Notes: generated from the letters alone by a model not told the origin. Numbered from the stretch's first letter, positions 39,774-50,156 are shown. The stretch is 64,000 nt of DNA from Prorocentrum cordatum (GCA_963575745.1 CAUYUJ010014198.1:193734-257733); one strand, 5' to 3'. Translations and numbers: made by a program.

Positions 39774-40370
39774 CTCCCTCCTCCCGCGTCGTCGTCGTCG
39801 TCGTCGTCGCCTACGTCGTCCTCTGTCTTTCCTTGTGTTCGTCGTTGTCGTCCTCTTTGGCGTCGTGGTCGTTTCCGTCGTCATTGTCGCCGTGGTCGTC
39901 CTTCCTCCTCCTCCCTCGTCGTCGTCGTCGTCCGTCGTCGGCGTCTCGTCGTCGTTCCTTCTATTTCGTCGCCGTCGTCGTCGTCGTCGTCGTTGCCGTC
40001 GTCGTCTTGCCTCCGCCCTCGTCGTTGTCGTCGTCGGCGTCGCCGTCCTTCCTCCTTCTTCGTCGTTCGCGTCGTCGCCGTCCTCCCTCCTCCCTCCTCC
40101 CTCGTCGTTGTCGTCGTTGTCGCCGTCGTCGTCCTTCCTCCTCCCTCGTCGTCGCCTTCGTTGGCGTCGTCGTCGTCGTCTTCGTCGTCGTTGGCGTCGG
40201 CGTCGTCGTCGTCGAAGTCGTCGGAGACGTCGTCGGTGTCGTCCTAGTCGTTGTCGTCGGTGTCGTCGTAGTCGGTCTGAACAGGTTTTGCAAACCAAGT
40301 TGCGGGTGGGTGGGTGGGATGTTTGCGCGAGCAGTGGAGGTGACGACTTCAAGTTCAGCAGAGTGGTCTG
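39063..40370 (+). repeat. R unit 1 (uninterrupted)
   Basis: Order: TTCTAAAAA, poly-C, TTTCGGGTATGTGAATCATA, a duplicated internal block (ATGGGACGAAATGCACACGC, GCGCGCATGCC, then CGGAAGGATTTC; again at 39576-39670), and AAAAGCGTGCGCGCGCG. A TCG/CTC array of ~500 bp follows (39740-40262). It ends GGTTTTGCAAACCAAGTTGC, GGGTGGGTGGGTGGGATGTT and AGCAGAGTGG. Val-, Arg- or Ser-rich frames come from the TCG array. Confidence 0.85.
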
Positions 40371-40450
40371 CACCCCATAAGCTGTGCCCCATGCGTTGAG
40401 CCCTTCAGGTGCACCCCTTGAGTCGCCCGCTGAAATGCAGCCCATCAATT

Positions 40451-41078
40451 CTTCTTTCTAAAAACAGCATAGGCTCTACCCCCCCCCGGCCCCCCGGAGT
40501 TATCACTCCCCCTTTCGGGTATGTAAGTCATATATGATTCTGACCACATGTCCATCCTAAATATGAAATCGCAATGTCCCAGGCCAACCGGGTTCCACTC
40601 CCTGAGGTTCCCTCGTAAAAAAACACTATGCGGTGACGTTTTTGCCCTAACATCAGAGTTTGTCACGACTCCCTGGCAAAAAATGAGACGAAGTGCACAC
40701 GCGCGCGTCGTCGCACGCGCATGCCGAAATACTTCAAAAACCTTCGGTGCCGGAAGGATTTCGCAATCGAGGTGCCAAAAAGCATACAAAAACACAGGGT
40801 TTCGCAACACTGATTTGCTAAACAAGCTTACGCACGAGCTCTTGCGAAATCTTAAGAAACCATAGGTTTTTCAAGATTTTCACAACATGCAACCAAACGG
40901 GCTTCGCGCGCGCATGTCGAAATTTGTCGAACGCCCTTGCGCGTGTGCCGTCGGGAGAATCCTCTGCAAACAATGGGACGAAATGCAGATGCGCGCGTTG
41001 TCGCGCGCGTATGCCGAACACCTTCAAAACCCATCGGTTTCGGAAGGATTTCAAAATCGTGTGTCCAACAACCAACAA
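40451..41078 (+). repeat. R unit 2, 5' part
   Basis: Same start as R1 (TTTCTAAAAACAG, poly-C, TTTCGGGTATGTAAGTCATA) and the same internal blocks, ending abruptly after ATCGTGTGTCCAACAACCAA. R1 continues at that point into TTTCGCAACACGG, which reappears at 43055. Confidence 0.85.
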
Positions 41079-41227
41079 TTAGCCCGGCAAAGCAACCTAA
41101 AAGCGATGTGTATAAGCATACCTGGAAGCATTCCCCTTACGATTCAGGTGAGAATCCAGTTGTAGAAGTCTGCTGTTCTCGCAGTCACAGTCGCATTCGC
41201 AATGACAGTCGCAGCGGCAAGGGCCTT

Positions 41228-41510
41228 AGGATCCAATGGAATCCTAAGGATTCCTAGGGATTCCTAAGGCATCCTTAGGCATCCTTAGGAATCCATAGGA
41301 ATCCTTAGGAAACCTTAGGAATCCTTAGGAATCCTGATTCCTATGTATTCCTAGGGATTACGAAGGATTCCTGAGGAATCCGAAGCATTCCTAAGGATTC
41401 CTGAGGAACCTAACTATGCCTACGGATTCCTAAGGATGCCTACGGATTCCTACTAAGGATTCCTAGGGATTCCTAAGGATTCCTAAGGATTCCTATGGAT
41501 TCCTACGGAT
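41228..41510. repeat. AGGATTCCTA array
   Basis: Degenerate 10-12-bp near-palindromic unit AGGATTCCTA in many orientations and variants (AGGAATCC, AGGCATCC). Confidence 0.9.
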
Positions 41511-42485
41511 GTCTCAGCCTGCCTCAGTTTCAGCCTCAGCCTCAGCTTGCCTCGGCTTGCTTCAGCCTCAGCCTCAGCCTGCCTCGGCCTCAGCCTCAGC
41601 CTGCGTCAGCCTCAGCCTCAGCCTGCCTCGGCCTCAGCCTGCGTCAGCCTCAGCCTCAGCCTGCCTCAGCCTCAGCCTGTCTCAGCCTCAGCCTCAGCCT
41701 CAGCCTCAGCCTGCCTCGCCTCAGCCTGCCTCTCGGCTTGCCTCAGCCTCAGCCTCAGTCTCAGCCTGCCTCGGCCTCAGCCTGCCTCGGCCTCAGCCTG
41801 CCTCAGCCTCCCCTCCTCCCCCCTCCTCCCCCCCCCTTCCCCACCCCCCCACATTCAGCCTCACCTTGTCTCAGCTTCGGCCTGCCTCGGCCTCATCCTC
41901 AGCCTCAGCCTCAGCCTCAGTCTCAGCCACAGCCTGCCTCGGCCTGAGCCTGCCTCAGCCTCAGCCTCAGCCTCAGCCTGCCTCAGCCTCATCCTGCCTC
42001 AGCCTCAGCCTCAGCCCTCAGCCTGAGCCTGCCTCAGCATCAGCCTCAGCCTCAGCCTCAGCCTCAGCCTCAGCCTCTCGGTTGCCTCGGCTCAGCCTCA
42101 GCCTGCCTCGGCCTCAGCCTCAGCCTCAGCCTGCCTCAGCCTCAGCCTCAGCCTGCCTCAGCCTCAGCTCATCAGCCTCAGCCTCAGCCTGCCTCAGCTT
42201 CAGCCTCAGCTTCAGCCTCAGCCTCAGCCTGCCTCGGCTTCAGCCTCAGCCTCAGCCTCAGCCTACCTCGGCCTCAGCCTCAGCTCAGCCTGCCTCAGCG
42301 TCAGCCTCAGCCTCAGCCTGCCTCAGCCTCAGCCTCAGCCTCAGCCTCGCCTGCCTCAGCCTCAGCTCAGCCTGCCTCAGCCTCAGCCTGCCTCAGCCTC
42401 AGCCTCAGCCTGCCTCGGCGTGCCTCAGCCTCAGCCTCAGCCTGCCTCGGCCTCAGCCTGCCTCGGCCTCAGCCTGCCTCAGCTC
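41511..42485. repeat. CAGCCT hexamer array, ~970 bp
   Basis: CTCAGC and CTGCCTCGG words throughout, with one CCCTCC interruption at 41810-41860. Open plus-strand frames read Ser/Ala/Leu/Pro/Gln-rich and are by-products. Confidence 0.95.
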
Positions 42486-42915
42486 GGGCATTCAGAATAT
42501 GGCACAGGACTGGTGTTCTGGGAGCACGAAGATCACGAAGTGGCCCACAGTTGGCTCCGGGCAATCAAAATATTGTACAGGAATGGTGTTCTGGGAACAC
42601 GCAGAGCACGAAGTGGCCTACAGTTGGCCCCGGGCAATCAAAATGTGGCCTCGGAATTGTGTTCTGGGAAAACGAAAACCAGAAGTGGCCTACAGTTGGC
42701 TCCGGGCATTCAAAATGTGGCCTGGGAATGGTGTTCTGGGAAGACGAAGAACACGTTGGCTCCGGGCATTCAAAATGTGGCCTGGGAATGGTGTTCTGGG
42801 AACACGAAGAACACGAAGTGGCCTACAGTTGGCTCCGGGCATTCAAAATGTGGCCTGGGAATGGTGTTCTGTTGGCTCCGGGCAGTCAAAATGTGGCCTG
42901 GGATAAGGTTTTGGG
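42485..42915. repeat. ~73-bp tandem repeat, seven copies
   Basis: Unit: CGGGCATTCAAAATGTGGCC, TGGGAATGGTGTTCTGGGAA, CACGAAGAACACGAAGTGGC, CTACAGTTGGCTC. Copies 4, 6 and 7 are shortened. A 21-bp duplication containing CCCCGGATTCCCGCGGCA follows at 42913-42955. Confidence 0.9.
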
Positions 42916-43045
42916 GAGTCCCCGGATTCCCGCGGCAGTCCCCGGATTCCCGCGGCACCCGTCCAGCATCTGCCCAGAATCCCCTGGGGAGTCATGATGC
43001 TTTCTTTTGAGACCACTAGAAACCTATCAGTCTTCGCTGTTAGGT

Positions 43046-43316
43046 ACAAACCCAAGGTTTCGCAACACGGATGTTCAACAAAAGCGTGCGCGCGCGCTCT
43101 TGCGTCGTCATCGTCGTCGTCGTCGTCGCCGTCCTCCCTCCTCCGTCGTCGTCGTCGTCGTCGGCGTCGTCGTGATCTGTCTTTCCTCGTAGTCGTCGTC
43201 GTCTTGGCGTCGTCGTCGTTTCCGTCGTCGTTGTCGCCGTGGTCGTTGTTTCCTCTTCCCTCGACGTCGTCGTCCGTCGTCGGCGTCTCGTCGTCGACTC
43301 TCCTATTTCGTCGCCG

Positions 43317-43351
<35 letters not shown>

Positions 43352-43906
43352 TTCCCTCCTCCCTCGTCGTTGTCGTCGTCGGCGTCGCCGTCCTTCCTCC
43401 TTCTTCGTCGTTCGCGTCGTCGCCGTCCTCCCTCCTCCCTCGTCGTTGTCGTCGTTGTCGCCGTCGTCGTCCTCCCTCCTCCCTCGTCGTCGTCGTCGTC
43501 GTCGTCGTTGTCTTCGTCGCCGTCGGCGTCGGCGTCGTCGTCGTCGGCGTCGTCGTCGTCGTCGGCGTTGTCATCGTCGTCGTCGTCGTCGTCGGCGTTG
43601 TCATCGTCGTCGTCGTCGTCGGCGTCGGCGTCGTCGTCGTCGTCGTCGTCGTCGTCGGTGTCGTCGTCGTCGTCGTTGTCGTCGTCGAAGTCGTTGGAGA
43701 CGTCGTCAGTGTCGTCGTAGTCGGTGTCGGCGTCGCCGACGTCGTCGTTGTCGCTGTCGTCGTCGGCGACGGTGTCGTGGCCAAGTGCCATGTGGTACCT
43801 ACCGTCACGGTCTTGTCTTAAGAGGTTTTGCGAACAAGTTGCGGGTGGGAGGGTGGGATGTTTGCAAGAGCAGTGGAGAGGACAGCTTCAAGACGGTCAA
43901 AGTGGA
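43046..43906 (+). repeat. R unit 2, 3' part
   Basis: Resumes with ACCCAAGGTTTCGCAACACG and AAAAGCGTGCGCGCGCG, then a long TCG array (43104-43785), GGTTTTGCGAACAAGTTGCG and GGTGGGAGGGTGGGATGTTT. It completes R unit 2 begun at 40451. Confidence 0.85.
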
Positions 43907-43907
43907 T

Positions 43908-44588
43908 TTCCTTTCTAAAAACAGAATAGGATCGACCCCCCCCCCCCGGCGTTATCAATCCCCCTTTCGGGTATGTAAATCATGTATGATTCTGACCACT
44001 CGTCCATCCTAAGTATGAATTTACACTATCCCAGGGGGGCCGGTATCCCCCCCCCCTGAAGTTCCCTTGTAAAGAACACTATGCGGTGACATTTTTTGTT
44101 CTAACAGCACTTTTTCACGAGTCCCTTGCAAAACAATTGGACGAAGTGCTCACGCGCGCGTCGTCGCGCGCGCATGCCGGAATCCGTCAAAAACCTTCGG
44201 TGCCGGAAGGATTTCGCAATCGAGTTGCCAACAAGCATGCAAAAACACAGGCTTTCGCAACACTGATTTGCTAAAAAAGCTTCCGCGCGAGCTCTTGCGA
44301 AATCTTAAGAAAACGATAGGTTTTTCAAGATTTTCACAACATGCTACCAAACGGGCTTCGCGCGCGCATGTCGAAATTTGTCGAACGCCCTTGCGCGTGT
44401 GCCGTCGGGAGAATCCTCTGCAAAAAATGGGACGAAATGCAGACGCGCCCGTCGTCGCGCGCGTATGCCGAAAACCTTCAAAATCCATCGGTTTCGGAAG
44501 GATTTCAAACTCGTGTGTCCCAAAAACCTACAAAAACCCACGATTTCGCAACACGGATTTTCACCAAAAGCGTGCGCGCGCGCTCTTG

Positions 44589-44622
<34 letters not shown>

Positions 44623-44677
44623 CCTCCTCCCGCGTCGTCGTCGTCGTCGCCTACGTCGTCCTCTGTCTTTCCTCGTG
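43908..44677 (+). repeat. R unit 3, 5' part
   Basis: Same order as R1. It ends inside the TCG array at TCTTTCCTCGTG (44666-44677), the left target duplication of the retroposed mRNA. Confidence 0.9.
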
Positions 44678-44702
44678 TTTTTTTTTTTTTTTTTTTTTTT
44701 TT
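44678..44702 (-). other. poly(A) tail of retroposed mRNA (25 T on plus strand)
   Basis: An uninterrupted run of 25 T on the plus strand lies directly after the left target duplication. It is the tail of the minus-strand retrogene. Confidence 0.9.
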
Positions 44703-45937
44703 GGTGTCCTGACAAAGACCAGCCGCACGCGTAATGGCCAGAGGTTTGAAAAACGCGCAATTGCGCCGTCCTCAGTAGTGGACCGAAAGGACTGAGAACA
44801 GGCTGAGGAAGGCCACCGTGATGAAAGCCACCTCGAACAACGAACAGGCGAAGACGTCGGTCACGCCATCGAAGCCCGTGCGCACGTGCCCGCATAAACG
44901 TGCCCCCCGATCACTGGGAGCTGCCCCCCCGAAGAGCTCCTGCCGCCAGCAGCACCGTCGACGCCTCATGGACCCCGACACCCACCACAAGGCCAGCATG
45001 CTCGCCAGAGAGCCGCTCGACCAGACGATCAGGGCGCACATCAGCAGATGCACCACCTGCGCCGTGGGCTCCAGCATCGTCCCCGTCGTAGACGTCCTTG
45101 CCGCGAATGCCCGCCATCTCCGTCCCATGCGCACTGGGGCGGACCTCCGTCGAAGACTCTAGTACCAGCCGATCGTCCGACACACCGTGAGCCCCGAACG
45201 CCTGAGCCAGAAAACCAGGGTCCTCTGCAGGAGGATGCACTAGCGGAACAGGGAGTACAGCAGCAGGCACTCCAGCAGCAATGCGGACACCCAGATCCCC
45301 AGCAGGAAGATCTCCAAACATACCGCCACGAAACCCTTCACTGCCAGGGTGGCCCGACTCCATGAAGCCGTCCTCGCCCTTGAAGCCGAACGCCGAGCTG
45401 AAGACGACTGCCCCGCACGAGCACCGAAGCCCGTGCCGCCGTGCCGGGACAAGGCCGAAGGGCAGCCCCGCCTCCCAGCCCAGCCGCGGGCCGGCGGCCG
45501 CCCAGGCGATGCCGCTGGCGGACGCCGAAGCGAAGCCTCCAGGCGGCACCCGCGCGGCGTGCCAAGCGGCGTTGCGGCGCCGCCTGGACGCGGCGCCCGC
45601 TGGCCGCGCACTGGAGGGCAGGCCTAGACGCGAGCTCGCGGTCGCGCCATGAGCCAGGCTCGCCACCTGCGCCAGCGCGGCGGCCGATGGCCGCCACAAC
45701 AGCAGCCTGCCGCCGCTTTCGAGCGGCACGGCGAGCCGCAATCGGGCCCAGGGAGTCGATGTCAGCCTGCCGTTGCGATGAAGGCCGCCACGCTGTCGGG
45801 CCGCCCGCCGCCGCCATCCCCGAGGGCCAAAAGCCCCACTCCCCCAAGTCCCTCACGCCCGCCAAGTTGCCCCGTGAAACTGGGGTCTCGGGGTACGCCG
45901 GGGGACAAGGTCCAGGAGCAGGGGGCCAACGGAAAGG
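44703..45937 (-). pseudogene. retroposed pseudogene of a multi-span membrane protein
   Basis: Lies on the minus strand between a spliced-leader relic and a poly(A) tail, so it is a copied mature mRNA. An ATG overlaps the leader (45940), but the coding character moves between frames. One frame carries VFSSAFGFKGEDGFMESGHP. Others carry hydrophobic spans: LAVKGFVAVCLEIFLLGIWV ... LLLECLLLYSLF near 45240-45340, VVHLLMCALIVWSSG ... MLALWWV near 44990-45060, and VFACSLFEVAFITVAFLSLF close to the end. That suggests at least three membrane segments in the source protein and at least two frameshifts here. It has no introns. The family is not recognised. Confidence 0.75.
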
Positions 45938-45959
45938 CATGAGCCAAAATGGCTACGGA
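45938..45959 (-). other. complete spliced-leader relic (21/22) of retroposed mRNA
   Basis: On the minus strand: T, CCGTAGCCATTTTGGCTC, ATG. It matches the leader at 21 of 22, the only change being A to T at position 21. Its first base touches the right target duplication (45960-45971), so the cDNA was copied to the very 5' end. Confidence 0.95.
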
Positions 45960-46545
45960 TCTTTCCTCGTGTTCGTCGTCGTCGTCCTCTTTGGCGTCGT
46001 GGTCGTTTCCGTCGTCGCTGTTGCCGTGGTCGTCCTTCCTCCTCCTCCCTTGTCGTCGTCCGTCGTCGTCCATCGTCGGCGTCTCGTCGTCGTCCCTCAT
46101 ATCGCGCTGTCGTCGTCGTCGTCCTCGTCGTCGTCGTCGTCGTCGTCTTCCCTCCTCCCTCGTCGTTGCCGTCGTCGGCGTCGCCGTCCTTCCTCCTTCT
46201 TCGTCGTTCGCGTCGTCGCCGTCCTCCCTCCTCCCTCGTCGTTGTCATCGTTGTCGTCGTTGTCGCCGTCGTCGTCCTCCCTCCTCCCTCGTCGTCGTCT
46301 TCGTTGGCGACGTCGTCGTCGTCTTCGTCGTCGTCGTCGGCGTCGGCGTCGGTGCCGTCGTCGAAGTCGTCGGAGACGCCGTCGGCGTCGTCGTCGTCGT
46401 CGTCGTCGGCGTCGTTGACGTCGTCGTCGTCGTCGGTGTCGTCGTTGTCGTCGTCGTCGGCGTCGTCATCGTCGTCGTGGGTTTTGCAAACCAAGTTGCG
46501 GGTGGGTGGGTGGGATGTTTGCAAGAGCGCGGGATGTGTCAAACT
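45960..46545 (+). repeat. R unit 3, 3' part
   Basis: Begins with the second TCTTTCCTCGTG (45960-45971) and continues the TCG array to GGTTTTGCAAACCAAGTTGC and GGGATGTTTGCAAGAGC. Confidence 0.9.
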
Positions 46546-47841
46546 CGTTTGTTAAAATCAGTTCTCCTTTCTAAAAAGAGAATAGACTCTCCCCCCCCCG
46601 GACTTATCGGTTCCCCCTGGGATAGTATGCTCTCGTATATATATTCTGCACACTCGTCCATCCTAAATATGAAATCATACCATGCCAGCTAGGCCGGTTT
46701 CCCCCCCCTGAGGTTCCCTTGTAAAGAACCTATGCGGTGACATTTCTTGTTCTAACATAGCACTTTTTCACGAATCCCTTGCAAAAAATGAGACGAAGTG
46801 CACACGCGCGCGTCGTCGCGCGCGCATGCCGCAATCCGTCAAAAACCTTCGGTGCGGGAAGGATTTCGCAATCGAGTTTCCAAACAACATGCAACAACAC
46901 AGGGTTTCGCAACACAGGGTTGCTGAAAAAGCTTCCGCGAAAGCTCTTGCGAAATCTTAAGAAAACCATAGGTTTTTCAAGATTCTCACAAAATGCTACC
47001 AAACGGGCTTCGCGCGCGCTCATGTCGAAATCTGTCGACCGCCCTTGCGCGTGTGTCGTCGCGAGAATCCCCTGCAAAAAATGGGACGAAGTGCAGACGC
47101 GCGCGTCGTCGCGCGCGTATGCCGAAAACCTTCAAAATCCATCGGTTTCGGAAGGATTTCAAACTCGTGTGTCCCAAAAAGCTACAAAAACACAAGGTTT
47201 CGCAACACGGATTTTCACCAAAAGCGTGCGCGCGCGCTCTTGCGTCGTCGTCGTCGTCGTCCTCCCTCCTCCCGCGTCGTCGTCGTCGTCGCCTACGTCG
47301 TCCTCTGTCTTTCCTCGTGTTCGTCGTCGTCGTCCTCTTTGGTGTCGTGGTCGTTTCCGTCGTCGCTGTCGCCGTGGTCGTCCTTCCTCCTCCCTCGTCG
47401 TCGTCCGTCGTCGGCGTCTCGTCGTCGTCCCTCCTATTTCGTCCCCGTCGTCGTCGTCGTCCTCGTCGTCGTCGTCTTCCCTCCTCCCTCATCGTTGTCG
47501 TCGTCGGCGTCGCCGTCCTTCCTCCTTCTTCGTCGTTTGCGTCGTCGCCGTCCTCCCTCCTCCCTCGTCGTTGTTGTCGTTGTCGTCGTTGTCGCCGTCG
47601 TCGTCCTCCCTCCTCCCTCGTCGTCGTCTTCGTTGGCGTCGTCGTCGTCGTCTTCGTCGTCGTCGGCGTCGGCGTCGGTGCCGTCGTCGAAGTCGTCGGA
47701 GACGCCGTCGGTGTCGTCGTCGTCGTTGTCGTCGGTGTCGCCGTAGTCGGTCTCAAGAGGTTTTGCAGACCAAGTTGCGGGTGGGTGGGTGGGATGTTTG
47801 CGCGAGCAGTGTAGATGACGACTTCAAGTTCAGCAGAGTGG
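46546..47841 (+). repeat. R unit 4 (uninterrupted)
   Basis: Starts TTCTCCTTTCTAAAAAGAG, poly-C, and has the duplicated internal blocks and a TCG array (47243-47755). It ends AGCAGAGTGGATTGCAC, passing straight into the X array. Confidence 0.9.
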
Positions 47842-48255
47842 ATTGCACAGCATAGACTGCACCACACGGATTGCACCACGTCGATTGCATAACACCGATT
47901 GCGCACCGCATGTACGGCACCAAGTACATTGCGCAACATCAATTGCATTGATGTTGCGCCACATCGATTGCACCACATATATTGCCCCACGAATGTTTGC
48001 GCAACATACATTGCGCAACATAGATTGCACCACACCTTGCCGATTGCACCACATGGCGTGCACATATTGTACCACACAAGTTGAACCACGTCGTTGCATC
48101 ACGTAGATTGCGCACCACATGGAGTGACCCACACATCTTGCACCACATATATCGCAACACATATATTGTACGACATATACTGCACCACGTAGAATGCACC
48201 ACCTATTCTGCACCACACGCATTGCTTAGCAACTATTGCACAACATATTTTGTAT
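47842..48255. repeat. TTGCACCACGTAGATTGC array (X), main block
   Basis: About 20 degenerate ~18-19-bp units of the type ATTGCACCACATAGATTGCG. It is interrupted by the G2 insertion and resumes at about 49240-49320. Confidence 0.85.
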
Positions 48256-48261
48256 AGCGCC

Positions 48262-49235
48262 ACACAGACACAGACATATATATATATATATATGTACAAG
48301 ACTGCAGCGGCGCTTCGCGCCATGCACCTTGGTCCTTGAAGTTTGGTATGCAGGCGGAATAGCAGGAAGGTCAAGCCGACAATTTCGAGATAGCTCCTTG
48401 TTGCCCTTTCCGGCATCGCCGCTATGTTAATATTATTCGTTATCCTTCCTCCATGCTTCTTTTTCCTTATTTTCGCCGTACCCTGCGCATTCTCCCCATC
48501 CTCCTCAGCTCTTTTTTGCGGAGGCTCCTCCTTGCAGAGCCTCTGGGGGCCCGAAACAACAAGGCCTTTGGAGGCCTCCTGGGCGTATTCTGGGGGCCTC
48601 TGGGGACTTCCTCGGGCCACCCTGCCTCCAACCGCGGTCTCCCTGAACGACCGGGTCACGATTTGGAATGCTTCGGAGGGTGTCTTGGGGCCATCTTGGG
48701 CCGCCATGGGGCTCTCTGAGGGCCATCTTGGACCCGTGTTGTGCCGTTTTGGGGCTCTCTTGGACTGCCTGGAAGCCCTTTCGGATGGTTGTGGGGCGAT
48801 GTTGGAGCCTCCCAGGCGGCTTCGGACGCCCAGAAGACCGCCGTCTTGGAGCGTCGGGAAGCCGAAAAGAGGAAAACCCCCCAATTCAGCAAAAACCCAC
48901 AGAAAATCACAGATTTGTGCCTCTTGGGGCCTTCTTGGGAGTGCTCTTGGAGGCATCTTTGGGGCCGTCCTGGAGGCCGTTTGGGCCATCTTGAGGTCAC
49001 GTCGGTCATTCTTGGAGCGTTCTTGTGCTGTCTTGGGGGTCTCTGGGACGTCTCCGATGACTCCCCTGATCGCCCTAGGTGTGCTGGGAAGGCTTGGCAA
49101 AACGCCCTGCGAGGCCCCGGGGGCCGCTTCGAGGCCCGTCCGGAGGGTCCCAAAGCCCCAGATCCAGGGAGTCCGGTTTTTTTTTTTGGGGGGGGGGACG
49201 GGTTTTCCCCCCGCCCGGGCTTGTAAAAATATAGG
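48262..49235 (-). mobile_element. family G2 element, copy 2, inserted in the X array
   Basis: Reverse complement of the 20010-20835 element: CATGGCGCGAAGCGCC near 48310-48325 with a TA tail at 48278-48293, GGATAACGAAT near 48440, ATTCCAAATCGTGACCCGG near 48655-48675, and a conserved island at about 48850-48922. The 5' side ends near a G/T run at 49180-49200. X-array sequence lies on both sides. Confidence 0.7.
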
Positions 49236-49362
49236 AAGGATAATATTTATGCAAAGCGTAGATGGCATCGCGTAGAGTGTATCACATATGTTGCTCCACG
49301 TAAGTTGCACAACATAGGTTGGCAGAAACACTTTGTTTGGGGTCCACGCTGGCTAACAGATG
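49236..49362. repeat. X array remainder and E right module
   Basis: Three X-type units (TTGCTCCACGTAAGTTGCAC), then TTGGCAGAAACACTTTG and CACGCTGGCTAACAG. The latter matches 21352-21395 in reverse complement. Confidence 0.75.
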
Positions 49363-49413
49363 CTTCTGTTGCAGGAAATGGGGGGGTGTTGGCAGTGTCG
49401 CCGGCCAGATGGG

Positions 49414-49468
49414 GGAGGGGTTTTTTATCACTGAGGATCAGGACTCCTCAGTGATAAAAAACCCCTCC
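49414..49468. repeat. perfect 24-bp stem, 7-base loop hairpin
   Basis: Left arm 49414-49437 (GGAGGGGTTTTTTATCACTG then AGGA), loop TCAGGAC, right arm 49445-49468, every base paired. It sits 50 bp beyond the right end of E. Confidence 0.95.
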
Positions 49469-50010
49469 TCTCCCTCCTCCTCAGCACTCCTCCTCCTCCT
49501 CAGAGACTGCGGCGACGACGACGCCCCGTCGGATGCCGGTGGTGCGCCCGCGCGGCGGAGGTTTGCGACCGCGATCCTGTTCCCGCCCCAGTCGAGAGGC
49601 CAGCTCGCGACGCGCCCGCGCCCGTCGTCGTCACAGGAGGATGCGGAGGCCTAGCTGCCTCGGTGCGCCCGTTTTGAAACGCAGCACGTGCCGTTCCAAA
49701 AACGTCCGTGTCAATACGTTGCGTGTTGGCTCAGCGTATCGGCCCACGTTTTGGCGAACATATCGCGTCAGATCTACGTGTTCAGTCTACGTCTTGAGCT
49801 CCGGATGAATTCGCTACGTACTGCGTGTTGCGTATCGGGGCGGCTAAGTGTGAAGGAGAATGTGGGGGAGGAGGTGGAGCAGGAAGAGCAGGTCAATGGG
49901 GGATGAGTGGCGAAGAGGAGGAGGAAGAGAGGGAGTGGGGAGGGGGAAAGGGTATGTGCAGAAGAAAAGGATATCATGGGCCAGCATGGGAAACAAAGGG
50001 GCATGAGAAG
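49469..50010. other. no gene seen
   Basis: GC-rich DNA with short CTC and GACGAC runs, then a purine-rich segment. No supported gene. Confidence 0.4.
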
Positions 50011-50123
50011 GATGATGCTGATGATGGTGAGGCGGATGCTGATGATGATGATAATAATGATGCTGATGATGATGCTGATGCTGATGATGATGATGATGAT
50101 GATGATAGTGGTGGTGGTGGTGG

Positions 50124-50156
<33 letters not shown>

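Larger units (their letters stand above)
41079..43045. other. ~2-kb insertion splitting R unit 2
   Basis: Made of three unrelated arrays: AGGATTCCTA-type decamers (about 41228-41510), CAGCCT hexamers (41511-42485) and a ~73-bp repeat (42485-42915), plus short unique ends. No clear target duplication found. Confidence 0.7.
38743..49362 (+). mobile_element. family E composite, expanded copy (10.6 kb)
   Basis: Left module GGTTCTTACTTCTC, CCCGAAGGAACTGG (38759-38776) and right module TTGGCAGAAACACTTTGTTT, GGGGTCCACGCTGGCTAACA (49319-49360) are the two ends of the compact copy at 21352-21706. Between them, TTGCACCACGTAGATTGC-type arrays flank four ~1.3-kb R units, and later insertions interrupt the array and two R units. 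Whether the whole moved as one element or grew in place is inference. Confidence 0.55.

Noticed and set aside
39483-40448. Arg/Thr/Asp-rich frames over the TCG arrays as nuclear proteins
   Set aside because: The same frames appear in all R copies with differing indels and follow the TCG triplet period.
41509-42906. 465-codon Ser/Ala/Leu-rich open frame
   Set aside because: It is the CAGCCT hexamer array plus a 73-bp repeat; no start context, domain or codon pattern independent of the repeat.
44911-45741. 276-codon minus-strand frame as an intact gene
   Set aside because: It lies inside a retroposed copy; hydrophobic segments of the source protein are in other frames, so it is a shifted pseudogene frame.
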